A stretch of DNA of 5,333 nt. Source: Porphyrobacter sp. Its GTDB lineage: Bacteria > Pseudomonadota > Alphaproteobacteria > Sphingomonadales > Sphingomonadaceae. Positions 1 to 5,088 of the stretch are shown piece after piece. Under the pieces are notes generated by a model. That model did not search any database. It had not been told where the DNA came from and saw only the letters and a list, made by a program, of their open reading frames with translations. Each line of letters begins with the position of its first letter. Within the stretch, counting starts at the first letter, position 1. The stretch is from NCBI GenBank assembly GCA_018991295.1, contig JAGKSZ010000199.1, positions 1 through 5,333 of the forward strand. The letters run 5' to 3'. The translations under genes were made by a program, and so were the position numbers.

Positions 1-525
1 ATGATGCGCGGCACCTTCGCCAATATCCGCATCAAGAACGAGATGGTGCCGGGCGTCGAGGGCGGCTTCTCGACCTACAAGGGCGAGACCATGCCGATCT
101 ACGACGCGGCGATGCGCCACAAGGAGGACGGCACGCCGCTCGTGGTCATCGGCGGCAAGGAATACGGCACCGGCTCCTCGCGCGACTGGGCGGCCAAGGG
201 CACGATCCTGCTCGGCGTGCGCATGGTGATCGTCGAGAGCTTCGAGCGCATCCACCGCTCGAACCTCGTCGGCATGGGCGTGCTGCCGCTCCAGTTCAAG
301 GAAGGCGACACCCGTGAGACGCTCGGCCTCAAGGCGACCGACAGCTTCTCGATCCGCGGCCTCGCCGACCTCGTGCCCGGTCAGGACGTCACGGTGGAAG
401 TCACCCGCGAGGACGGCACGCAGTTCCACTTCACCGCGCTGTGCCGCATCGATACCGCCAACGAAATGGAATATTACCGCCACGGCGGCATTCTCCATTA
501 CGTTTTGCGCAAACTTGCGGCATAA
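1..525 (+). CDS. acnA: Aconitate hydratase, C-terminal part (5' end outside window)
   Basis: This is the last 174 residues of an aconitase of the AcnA/IRP type, which isomerises citrate to isocitrate in the cytoplasmic TCA cycle. The family is usually about 890 residues, so most of the protein, including the Fe-S cluster cysteines, lies upstream of the window. The ATG at base 1 is an internal Met-Met pair before [10 protein letters not shown], not a start. What is visible is the C-terminal swivel domain. [17 protein letters not shown] (about residues 51-67) carries the Ser-Ser-Arg substrate-binding loop, and [20 protein letters not shown] (80-99) is the second conserved block. The ending [15 protein letters not shown] is typical of the family. 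The gene stops at TAA 523-525, eight bases before the next start, so it is probably cotranscribed with the rhodanese lipoprotein. No frameshift or lost motif is seen. AcnA rather than AcnB or isopropylmalate isomerase is clear from these blocks. Confidence 0.97.
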   Translation: MMRGTFANIRIKNEMVPGVEGGFSTYKGETMPIYDAAMRHKEDGTPLVVIGGKEYGTGSSRDWAAKGTILLGVRMVIVESFERIHRSNLVGMGVLPLQFKEGDTRETLGLKATDSFSIRGLADLVPGQDVTVEVTREDGTQFHFTALCRIDTANEMEYYRHGGILHYVLRKLAA

Positions 526-530
526 GGAGA
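524..530 (+). promoter_or_regulatory. Shine-Dalgarno of the rhodanese lipoprotein gene
   Basis: AAGGAGA overlaps the last bases of the acnA stop codon and lies just upstream of the ATG at 534. It is a near-perfect anti-SD match, although the spacing of about four bases is short. It selects the 534 start over an in-frame upstream ATG at 441 inside acnA, and it suggests translational coupling with acnA. Confidence 0.8.
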
Positions 531-533
531 AGC

Positions 534-1055
534 ATGACACGCCAAGAGCTTGCCCTCCTTCTTGCCCCCGCCCTGCCGCTGGCGCCGCTGATGCTGGCGC
601 TTGCGGCCTGCGGGAGCGACGCTGGGGAAGGCAGCCGGAAGCGTGAAGCCCCTTCGGTGCCGCTCGGCTTCGAACTGGCGATGACCGGATTGGGGGCGGA
701 CACGGCGGATGATGCATCCGCTGCGCCGACCACGCTGGTAATGCTTTCACCCGCAGAGCTTGCGGCACGGATCAAGGCGGGCAATGTCCGCCTGATCGAC
801 GTGCGCACCGATGCCGAGGTTGCCGAAGGCACGATCCCCGGCGCCGAACATATCCCGCTTGACCGCTTCGATCCGGCGACGCTTGATCTGTCGGACGGGC
901 GCGAGGTGGTGCTCTATTGCCGCTCGGGCCGCCGTTCAGCGATGGCGGGGGACAAGCTGGCGGCGCTGACCGGCGGGCCGGTTGAACATCTCGAAGGCGG
1001 GATGCTGGCATGGGAAGCGGCCGGCCAGCCGGTGGAAAATCCCAAGGCACCCTGA
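534..1055 (+). CDS. Rhodanese-like domain lipoprotein
   Basis: A 173-residue protein predicted to be an exported lipoprotein with one rhodanese domain. Residues 1-25 form a hydrophobic signal ending in a lipobox, Leu23-Ala24-Ala25-Cys26. Gly at +2 gives no inner-membrane retention signal, so outer-membrane attachment facing the periplasm is likely. Residues 27-66 are a low-complexity linker. The rhodanese domain spans about 70-167: LSPAELAARI, then LIDVRTDAEVAEGTIPGAEHIPL, then the active-site loop CRSGRRS (129-135) with candidate catalytic Cys129, and the closing LEGGMLAWEAAGQP. Single-domain rhodaneses move sulfane sulfur or sense thiols, but the substrate cannot be told from the sequence. 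The start is set by the SD at 524-530, and that start yields the signal peptide. It follows acnA by eight bases and ends before a strong terminator, so it is the last gene of that unit. Periplasmic location argues against a direct role in aconitase Fe-S assembly. Confidence 0.92.
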   Translation: MTRQELALLLAPALPLAPLMLALAACGSDAGEGSRKREAPSVPLGFELAMTGLGADTADDASAAPTTLVMLSPAELAARIKAGNVRLIDVRTDAEVAEGTIPGAEHIPLDRFDPATLDLSDGREVVLYCRSGRRSAMAGDKLAALTGGPVEHLEGGMLAWEAAGQPVENPKAP

Positions 1056-1072
1056 AGCCAGTAGCCCGAATC

Positions 1073-1107
1073 AAAAAGGGGTGGCCACGCAAGGCCGCCC
1101 CTTTTTT
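1073..1107. terminator. Bidirectional intrinsic terminator between convergent genes
   Basis: A nine-base-pair stem pairs 1078-1086 (GGGGTGGCC) with 1093-1101 (GGCCGCCCC), with one G-T wobble and a six-base loop. Five As (1073-1077) lie on the left and six Ts (1102-1107) on the right, so either strand gives a GC-rich hairpin followed by a U tract. It lies 18 bases after the rhodanese stop and 21 bases beyond the stop of the minus-strand Ser-rich gene, so it can end both transcripts. Confidence 0.92.
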
Positions 1108-1127
1108 GTTCGCGGAGATGCAGCGGC

Positions 1128-2669
1128 TCAGCCGACCAGCTTGCGGCGCCCAAGGATCGCGGCAGCCGCAAGGCCGAACAGGATCGTCATCGGCGGTGCA
1201 GGCACATCATTGCCGCCCGACGAACCGCTGGTGGTGCTGCTGCTGCTCGACGACGAGGAACTGCTGCTCGAAGACGAAGAGCTGGAGCCCGAAGACCCGC
1301 TGCTGCCCGAGGAACCCGACGAGCTGCTGCTCGAGGAGGATGAAGACGAAGACGACGACGAGCTGCTGGTGCTGCTGGTCATGTCGCCCGAAGTGCTGCC
1401 GCCACTGGTCGCCCCGCCCGAGGAAGAGGAAGAACTGCTGCCCGAAGACGAGGACGAGGACGAACCACTCGAACTGCCGCTGCTGCCGCCCGACGAACCC
1501 GAGCTCGACGAGCCCGAGCTGGACGAGGACGATCCCGACGACGAAGAACCGGAACCTGAACCGCCAGAACCGCCCGAGCCCCCCGAGGAGGAGGAGGACG
1601 AGGAACTCGACGATGAAGAACTGGACGATGACGAAGACGACGACGAACCCGAGCTGGTCACCGCACCGGTCGAGGAACTGACGTTACCCGACGAGCTGGA
1701 GACGTTGCCGGACGAGCTCGACACGTTACCCGACGAGCTCGATACCGCGCCGGTCGACGAGGAAACCCCGCCAGTGCTGCTCGATACGTTGCCCGAGGAA
1801 CTGGAAACACCGCCAGTGCTGCTCGATACTGCCCCCGAAGAGGACGAAACATTGCCCGAGGAGGAAACCGCGCCGGTCGAGGACGACACATTGCCCGAGG
1901 ACGAGACCGCACCCGTGGACGACGAGACGTTGCCCGAAGTGCTGGTGCTGGACACCTGCCCGGTGCTGCTTGAAACCTGACCGGTCGAAGACGTCACCGT
2001 GCCCGACGATGAAGTGGTGGTCGAACTGAACTGACCCGAGGACGAGGTCGTCGAGGTCGAGTTGTCGATGTCGATATCGATCACCACACCGCTCGACCCG
2101 CTGCTCGAACCGCTGGTGCTACCCGAGGTCGAGGTGGTGGTGGACACCGAAACATCGCCCGACGAAGATCCGCCGCCGCCAAAGAAGCCGCCGAAGAAGC
2201 CGCCGCCAAAGCCGAGGCCGCCGCCAAAGCCACCGCCGAAACCACCACCCCAGCCACCGCCGGGGCCTCCGCCACCCGAAATCGGGGGCAAGGGCGGAAG
2301 CGGCGCGGGCATATAGGCGACCTGTGCCAGCGGCGGGCATTCATTGGCATCGTAATAGGCCTGCACCGCACCAACCGGCAGGCTCGCTGCGCCGCCGGGG
2401 CCTGCAGGGCCGACCGGCTGACATTCGATCGTGCGTTCAACGATGCGGCGACGGCGCTGTTCAGGCGTCTCGATGATGCGATCACGCGTGGTCTTGATGT
2501 ACCGCGCGCCCGTTACCGGATCGACCTGGATGAGCTTGCCATCAATATTGGTCGAGAAATCGGGCGTATCGGTGTTCATGGGCTCGGCCATGCGAACCGC
2601 ACCACCTTGCAACAATGCGACCCCCGCCGCAGCGGCGGACAGTTTCGCGATGGCCAGTTTGAGCGACAT
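1128..2669 (-). CDS. Ser/Gly-rich exported repeat protein with VPAP-type (PEP-CTERM-like) C-terminal anchor
   Basis: A 513-residue protein that I recognise by architecture, not by a named family. Residues 1-28 look like a Sec signal peptide (Lys4 and Lys9, then an Ala/Leu core, ending VRMA). Residues 30-130 are the only complex region: a basic stretch around RRRRIVERT, two cysteines (83 and 111) and a Pro-rich end. Residues 131-167 are Gly-rich with Phe/Trp. A VVIDIDIDN patch (about 195-203) follows. Residues about 224-337 are seven-residue repeats of the type SSSTGAV/SSSSGNV, and about 338-484 are poly-Ser with Gly. The end is VPAPP (489-493), a hydrophobic helix, then RRK, which matches PEP-CTERM/VPAP-type sorting signals handled by exosortase-like systems. 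Likely fate: export, removal of the tail, and release or attachment at the surface, possibly O-glycosylated on Ser (inference). The start at 2669 has an AGGG eight bases upstream (2679-2682) and gives the signal peptide. It converges on the acnA unit. Confidence 0.82.
   Translation of the reverse strand: MSLKLAIAKLSAAAAGVALLQGGAVRMAEPMNTDTPDFSTNIDGKLIQVDPVTGARYIKTTRDRIIETPEQRRRRIVERTIECQPVGPAGPGGAASLPVGAVQAYYDANECPPLAQVAYMPAPLPPLPPISGGGGPGGGWGGGFGGGFGGGLGFGGGFFGGFFGGGGSSSGDVSVSTTTSTSGSTSGSSSGSSGVVIDIDIDNSTSTTSSSGQFSSTTTSSSGTVTSSTGQVSSSTGQVSSTSTSGNVSSSTGAVSSSGNVSSSTGAVSSSGNVSSSSGAVSSSTGGVSSSSGNVSSSTGGVSSSTGAVSSSSGNVSSSSGNVSSSSGNVSSSTGAVTSSGSSSSSSSSSSSSSSSSSSSSSGGSGGSGGSGSGSSSSGSSSSSSGSSSSGSSGGSSGSSSGSSSSSSSGSSSSSSSGGATSGGSTSGDMTSSTSSSSSSSSSSSSSSSSSGSSGSSGSSGSSSSSSSSSSSSSSSSSTTSGSSGGNDVPAPPMTILFGLAAAAILGRRKLVG
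1131..1208 (-). other. VPAP-CTERM sorting signal of the Ser-rich protein
   Basis: These bases encode the last 26 residues: DVPAPP, then MTILFGLAAAAILG as one membrane-spanning helix, then RRKLVG. The order short Pro motif, helix and basic tail is the tripartite PEP-CTERM layout. The motif is VPAPP rather than the canonical VPEP. I recall such VPAP endings in sphingomonads, but could not check this here. Confidence 0.75.
1218..1658 (-). repeat. Poly-serine / Ser-Gly low-complexity tract
   Basis: This stretch encodes runs of about 8 to 21 Ser broken by Gly, including SGGSGGSGG and GSSGSSGSSG blocks. Serine codons are mixed (AGC, TCG, TCC, TCT), so this is not a simple trinucleotide array. The mixture makes slippage less likely and suggests selection at the protein level. 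The opposite strand reads as Glu/Asp/Leu/Pro in an accidentally open frame. Confidence 0.85.
1681..2000 (-). repeat. 21-base tandem repeats (some 18-base) in the Ser-rich gene
   Basis: Read on the plus strand, units begin with ACGTTGCCCGA, ACGTTACCCGA, ACCGCGCCGGTCGA or ACACCGCCAGTGCTG and recur every 21 bases, occasionally every 18. About fifteen units run from 1681 to about 2000. In the coding frame they give the heptads GNVSSSS, GAVSSST, GGVSSSS and GQVSSST, or hexads when 18 bases long. Every unit length is a multiple of three, so the copy number can change without breaking the frame. Units have diverged at silent and Asn/Ala/Gly/Gln positions, which points to old duplications. Confidence 0.85.
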
Positions 2670-2910
2670 GGTCGAATACCCTGTTTGTTACCGAAGGCTG
2701 GCGCGGACAGGCCGCACTTCCTCCAAATCCAGCCTTCTTTTGATGTCAGAAGCGGCACAGGGGCAATCGGGTTAACCAAGCATCGCCTTCGCAAAGCGCC
2801 GGAATCGCCCCGGAATCGCGGGATTTCCGTGCGCCTGTCCCGAACTGGCACCGAAAAAGGCGGTATGGTTAGCCTCAGGGTTAACGCGGAAGCTGCGTAA
2901 GCCTTGCGAC
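2670..2910. other. Intergenic region between ruvB and the Ser-rich gene
   Basis: No gene is supported in these 241 bases. They should hold the ruvB 3' end and the promoter of the minus-strand Ser-rich gene, but no convincing -35/-10 pair or T-tract terminator was found. Visible structure: two GGGTTAAC copies (2769-2776 and 2878-2885), an 11-base-period tandem copy of CCGGAATCGC (2799-2808 and 2810-2819), and a weak hairpin of ACCG/CGGT type near 2850-2866. The Ser-rich gene has an AGGG ribosome-binding site at 2679-2682. Confidence 0.6.
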
Positions 2911-3951
2911 TCAGTCTTCGAACAGGCCGGACTGCGCTGGGGGTGATTCTCTGGGCGGGGCAAGCTCCAGATGGGCCCAGCCGGCATCATTGAGCACGCG
3001 GCCACGCGCGGTGCGGGCGACAAGGCCGAGCTGGATGAGATAGGGCTCGACCACCTCCTCCACCGTATCGCGCGGCTCGGCAAGGCCCGCGGCCAGCGTC
3101 TCGATGCCCACCGGCCCGCCCTTGTAGGTGGCGGCGATCATGGTGAGGTAGCGGCGGTCCATCAGATCGAGGCCAAGCCGGTCGATCTCCAGCCGGGTCA
3201 GCGCCTCGTCGGCCACCTGGCGGGTCACCGAGGCAGCGCCTGCGACATCGGCAAAGTCGCGCACGCGGCGCAGCAGGCGTCCCGCCACACGCGGCGTCCC
3301 GCGGCTGCGACGGGCGATTTCGTGGGCACCGTCAGGCGCGATGGCGAGGCCCATGAGGCCAGCGGCGCGGGTGACGACGCGCTCCAGCTCCTCATGGGTG
3401 TAGAAGTTGAGGCGGACGGGGATGCCGAAACGGTCGCGCAAGGGGGTGGTCAGCAGGCCCTGCCGGGTCGTGGCACCGATCAGCGTGAAGGGTGGCAGGT
3501 CGATCCTGACGGAACGCGCGCTCGGCCCCTCGCCGATGATCAGGTCAAGCGCGCGGTCCTCCATCGCGGGGTAAAGCACTTCCTCCACCACAGGCGAGAG
3601 GCGGTGGATCTCGTCGATGAACAGCACATCATGCGGTTCGAGATTGGTGAGCAGCGCGGCCAAGTCCCCCGCCTTGGCGATTACGGGGCCGGAAGTGGCG
3701 CGAAAGCCCACGCCCAGCTCGCCCGCGATGATCTGCGCCAGCGTGGTCTTGCCGAGGCCGGGGGGGCCGAAGAACAGCGTATGATCCATCGCCTCCCCCC
3801 GCGCGCGCGCGGCCGCGATGAAGACGGCGAGGTTCCCCTTGGCCGCTTCCTGCCCGACGAATTCGGCGAGCCTGCGCGGACGCAAGGCGGCGTCCGGGTC
3901 GCCCGGTTGGCGGGTGCCTGAATGGATTGGCGTGTGGAGGGGGTCAGTCAT
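2911..3951 (-). CDS. ruvB: Holliday junction branch migration DNA helicase RuvB
   Basis: A 346-residue AAA+ ATPase that, as hexamers loaded by RuvA, pumps DNA through Holliday junctions during recombinational repair. Length is normal for the family. Walker A is GPPGLGKTT (62-70) and Walker B is VLFIDEIHR (109-117). The sensor 1 region is LIGATTR (157-163), the candidate arginine finger lies in LRDRFG (171-176), and sensor 2 is in [17 protein letters not shown] (218-234). The C-terminal winged helix follows, with [15 protein letters not shown] (276-290). The ATG at 3951 (MTDPLHTP) is chosen. The in-frame ATG at 3963 lies inside the left palindrome and only adds MTGF. No good Shine-Dalgarno precedes 3951; only GACGGG, contributed largely by the palindrome edge, is present. 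ruvA lies upstream on the same strand but 426 bases away, because of the GIY-YIG cassette. All catalytic motifs are intact. Confidence 0.98.
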   Translation of the reverse strand: MTDPLHTPIHSGTRQPGDPDAALRPRRLAEFVGQEAAKGNLAVFIAAARARGEAMDHTLFFGPPGLGKTTLAQIIAGELGVGFRATSGPVIAKAGDLAALLTNLEPHDVLFIDEIHRLSPVVEEVLYPAMEDRALDLIIGEGPSARSVRIDLPPFTLIGATTRQGLLTTPLRDRFGIPVRLNFYTHEELERVVTRAAGLMGLAIAPDGAHEIARRSRGTPRVAGRLLRRVRDFADVAGAASVTRQVADEALTRLEIDRLGLDLMDRRYLTMIAATYKGGPVGIETLAAGLAEPRDTVEEVVEPYLIQLGLVARTARGRVLNDAGWAHLELAPPRESPPAQSGLFED

Positions 3952-3956
3952 AAAGC

Positions 3957-3987
3957 CCGTCATGCTGAACTTGTTTCAGCATCCATT
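3957..3987 (-). repeat. Left palindromic repeat (REP-like), next to ruvB start
   Basis: It contains a perfect 8-bp stem, ATGCTGAA (3962-3969) with TTCAGCAT (3975-3982), and a five-base loop. Read on the minus strand, 28 of its 31 bases match the right copy at 4331-4361. Its outer edge is CCGTCATG. The CATG at 3961-3964 offers an ATG on both strands, in frame with ruvB on one and with the nuclease on the other. Both are judged secondary starts. Confidence 0.92.
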
Positions 3988-4006
3988 TGGCATCACTCTG
4001 AGACTT

Positions 4007-4342
4007 ATGCGGCAAGAGCGCCAGCCCTGTGTCTATATTCTCACCAGCCAGCGGCATGGCACGCTCTACATCGGAGTCACCAGTGACCTTATCGGCAGGC
4101 TGTGGCAGCACCGGAATGGCGTCGTTCCCGGCTTCACCAGCCGCTACAAGGTCCAGCGTCTCGTCCGCTACGAGCTGTTCGGCGACATGGAAGGGGCGAT
4201 CCTGCGCGAGAAGCAGTTGAAGCGCTGGCACCGGCAGTGGAAGATCAACCTGATCGAGAGCGAGAACCCCGATTGGCATGATCTGGCGGTGGGGTTGGGG
4301 CTGCCGCCTCTGGGGCAGCACGGACCGCGGAATGGATCCTGA
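4007..4342 (+). CDS. Small GIY-YIG family nuclease (URI-type, COG2827-like)
   Basis: A 111-residue single-domain GIY-YIG protein like the small stand-alone nucleases named for the UvrC/intron-endonuclease domain. The motifs in order are VYI (9-11), LYIGVTSDLIGRLWQHR (20-36) holding Tyr21, Arg31 and His35, then ILREKQLKRW (65-74) with the expected metal-binding Glu68, and IESENPDW (83-90) with Asn87. All expected active-site positions are filled, so it should be active. The natural DNA target of this small subfamily is not known to me. The start at 4007 (MRQERQPCVYIL) has a weak GAGA upstream. An in-frame ATG at 3962 in the left palindrome would add 15 residues (MLNLFQHP...) and looks spurious. 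The C-terminal NGS and stop codon (4340-4342) are encoded by the right palindrome. A further hairpin (4300-4305 with 4314-4319) lies inside the gene end. It runs opposite to ruvA and ruvB. Confidence 0.92.
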   Translation: MRQERQPCVYILTSQRHGTLYIGVTSDLIGRLWQHRNGVVPGFTSRYKVQRLVRYELFGDMEGAILREKQLKRWHRQWKINLIESENPDWHDLAVGLGLPPLGQHGPRNGS

Positions 4343-4361
4343 AACGAGTTCAGGATGACGG
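4331..4361 (+). repeat. Right palindromic repeat (REP-like), inverted copy
   Basis: A perfect 8-bp stem, ATCCTGAA (4336-4343) with TTCAGGAT (4349-4356), and loop ACGAG. It is the inverted counterpart of 3957-3987, with three differences in 31 bases. Two are the paired stem bases, which swap G:C for C:G, and one is in the loop. It contains the TGA stop of the nuclease gene and could also end or stabilise that transcript, although no T tract follows. Confidence 0.92.
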
Positions 4362-4377
4362 AGGGAGGCTATCGCCA

Positions 4378-5010
4378 TCACCCCGCCGCCTTCTTCAGCG
4401 CCACGCGAATGAGGTCACCCTCGCTCGCACCCTCGCCCAGCTCCTCGAGCGCGCGCGCCACGGCCTGTGCCGCCACAGCGGGCTTGAAGCCGAGGTTCTC
4501 CAGCGCGCTTGCCGCATCCGCGCCCTTGCTGCCTGAGGGGGTTGCCGCCGCGCCAACCGCAAAGCCGCCCGAGCCGCCCGGCCCAGAAGCAGGCATCGCG
4601 CCCGCCTTGTCCTTCAGCTCGTTGACGATCCGGCCCGCCAGCTTCGGTCCCACGCCCTGCGCCCGCGCCACCATCGCCGCGTCGCCGCGTCCGCAGGCGT
4701 CGCGCAGTTCTCCGGTCGAGAGCGCCGAGAGGATCGCGAGGCCCACCTTGCTGCCCACGCCCTGCACGCCGGTCAGCAGCCGGAACCAGTCGCGCTCCGC
4801 CTGCTCCGCAAAGCCCAGCAGACGCATGTCGTTCTCGCTCACCTGCAATTCGGTGTGGACGGTGCAGGCACCTGCGTTTTGGGCCCCAACCTCGCCCAAG
4901 GCGGCGAGCGTACGGCTCGAACAGTGGACGAGATACCCCACCCCGCCCACATCGACGATCGCCCAGTCCTCGCCGGTCGCATCGAGCCTGCCTGAGAGCT
5001 TCGCAATCAT
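4378..5010 (-). CDS. ruvA: Holliday junction DNA-binding protein RuvA
   Basis: A 210-residue RuvA, the tetrameric subunit that grips four-way junctions and recruits RuvB. The N-terminal OB-fold domain starts [10 protein letters not shown] and contains the [12 protein letters not shown] stretch. Domain II carries two helix-hairpin-helix motifs, [20 protein letters not shown] (78-97) and [20 protein letters not shown] (116-135). A Gly/Ala/Ser linker (about 137-162) leads to domain III, the RuvB-binding helices, [21 protein letters not shown] onward. Length fits the family. The ATG at 5010 is chosen because it gives the family N-terminus and has an AGGA seven bases upstream. A TTG at 5028 would only add six residues. 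ruvB follows on the same strand, but after 426 bases containing the opposite-strand nuclease cassette. ruvC is not adjacent: the upstream neighbour is divergent aroC. Confidence 0.98.
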   Translation of the reverse strand: MIAKLSGRLDATGEDWAIVDVGGVGYLVHCSSRTLAALGEVGAQNAGACTVHTELQVSENDMRLLGFAEQAERDWFRLLTGVQGVGSKVGLAILSALSTGELRDACGRGDAAMVARAQGVGPKLAGRIVNELKDKAGAMPASGPGGSGGFAVGAAATPSGSKGADAASALENLGFKPAVAAQAVARALEELGEGASEGDLIRVALKKAAG

Positions 5011-5088
5011 GTTTTGTTCCTGCCGCAAGGCTGCCCAAGCGTCCAGCCTTTATGGACAGATGCCCACACTTGCGCCAGAGAGCGACGC
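5011..5088. promoter_or_regulatory. Divergent ruvA / aroC promoter region
   Basis: Both genes start from this 78-base gap, so it should carry both promoters unless aroC is read from within ruvA. No clear -35/-10 pair is seen. A small inverted repeat, GTCCA (5041-5045) with TGGAC (5053-5057), surrounds the only AT-richer spot (CTTTAT). A single GTTC (5016-5019) has no partner at the spacing of an alphaproteobacterial LexA box. Confidence 0.5.
5017..5021 (-). promoter_or_regulatory. Ribosome-binding site of ruvA
   Basis: AGGAA on the minus strand ends about six bases before the ATG at 5010. It supports that start over the TTG at 5028, which lies upstream of the site. Confidence 0.7.

Larger units (their letters stand above)
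3957..4361 (+). mobile_element. Putative palindrome-flanked GIY-YIG cassette inserted between ruvA and ruvB
   Basis: The unit consists of a left palindromic repeat, a GIY-YIG nuclease gene and an inverted right palindromic repeat, 405 bases in all. It nearly fills the ruvA-ruvB gap. Only five bases separate it from the ruvB start and sixteen from the ruvA stop codon, so removing it would leave a normal short intergenic spacer. No target duplication is evident at the outer edges. The layout resembles REP-associated transposase units, where a small nuclease or transposase gene sits between inverted REP copies. Mobility is an inference. The alternative is two independent copies of a dispersed repeat next to a resident gene. 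Confidence 0.5.

Noticed and set aside
982..1980. Long plus-strand open frame encoding a Glu/Asp/Leu/Pro-rich acidic protein
   Set aside because: It is the antisense of the Ser-rich gene. Ser codons AGC, TCG, TCC and TCT read backwards give frames with almost no stops. It starts inside the rhodanese gene, has no ribosome-binding site and crosses the terminator.
1681..2000. CRISPR-like array
   Set aside because: The regular spacing comes from coding 21-base tandem repeats without unique spacers, in frame within the Ser-rich gene.
2869..2885. Possible CtrA box (TTAA-N7-TTAAC)
   Set aside because: One half is TTAG and the spacing is eight rather than seven bases, and no correct arrangement exists on either strand.
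2971..3921. 316-residue plus-strand open frame across ruvB
   Set aside because: Antisense shadow in GC-rich DNA. The minus strand carries complete RuvB motifs, and the plus product has no recognisable domain.
3944..4381. Minus-strand frame containing HPELVSGS
   Set aside because: This peptide is a translation of the palindromic repeat in another frame. The frame opposes the GIY-YIG gene and has no domain.
5011..5030. Possible LexA (GTTC-N7-GTTC) box upstream of ruvA
   Set aside because: Only one GTTC half-site (5016-5019) is present, with no second half at the required spacing on either strand.
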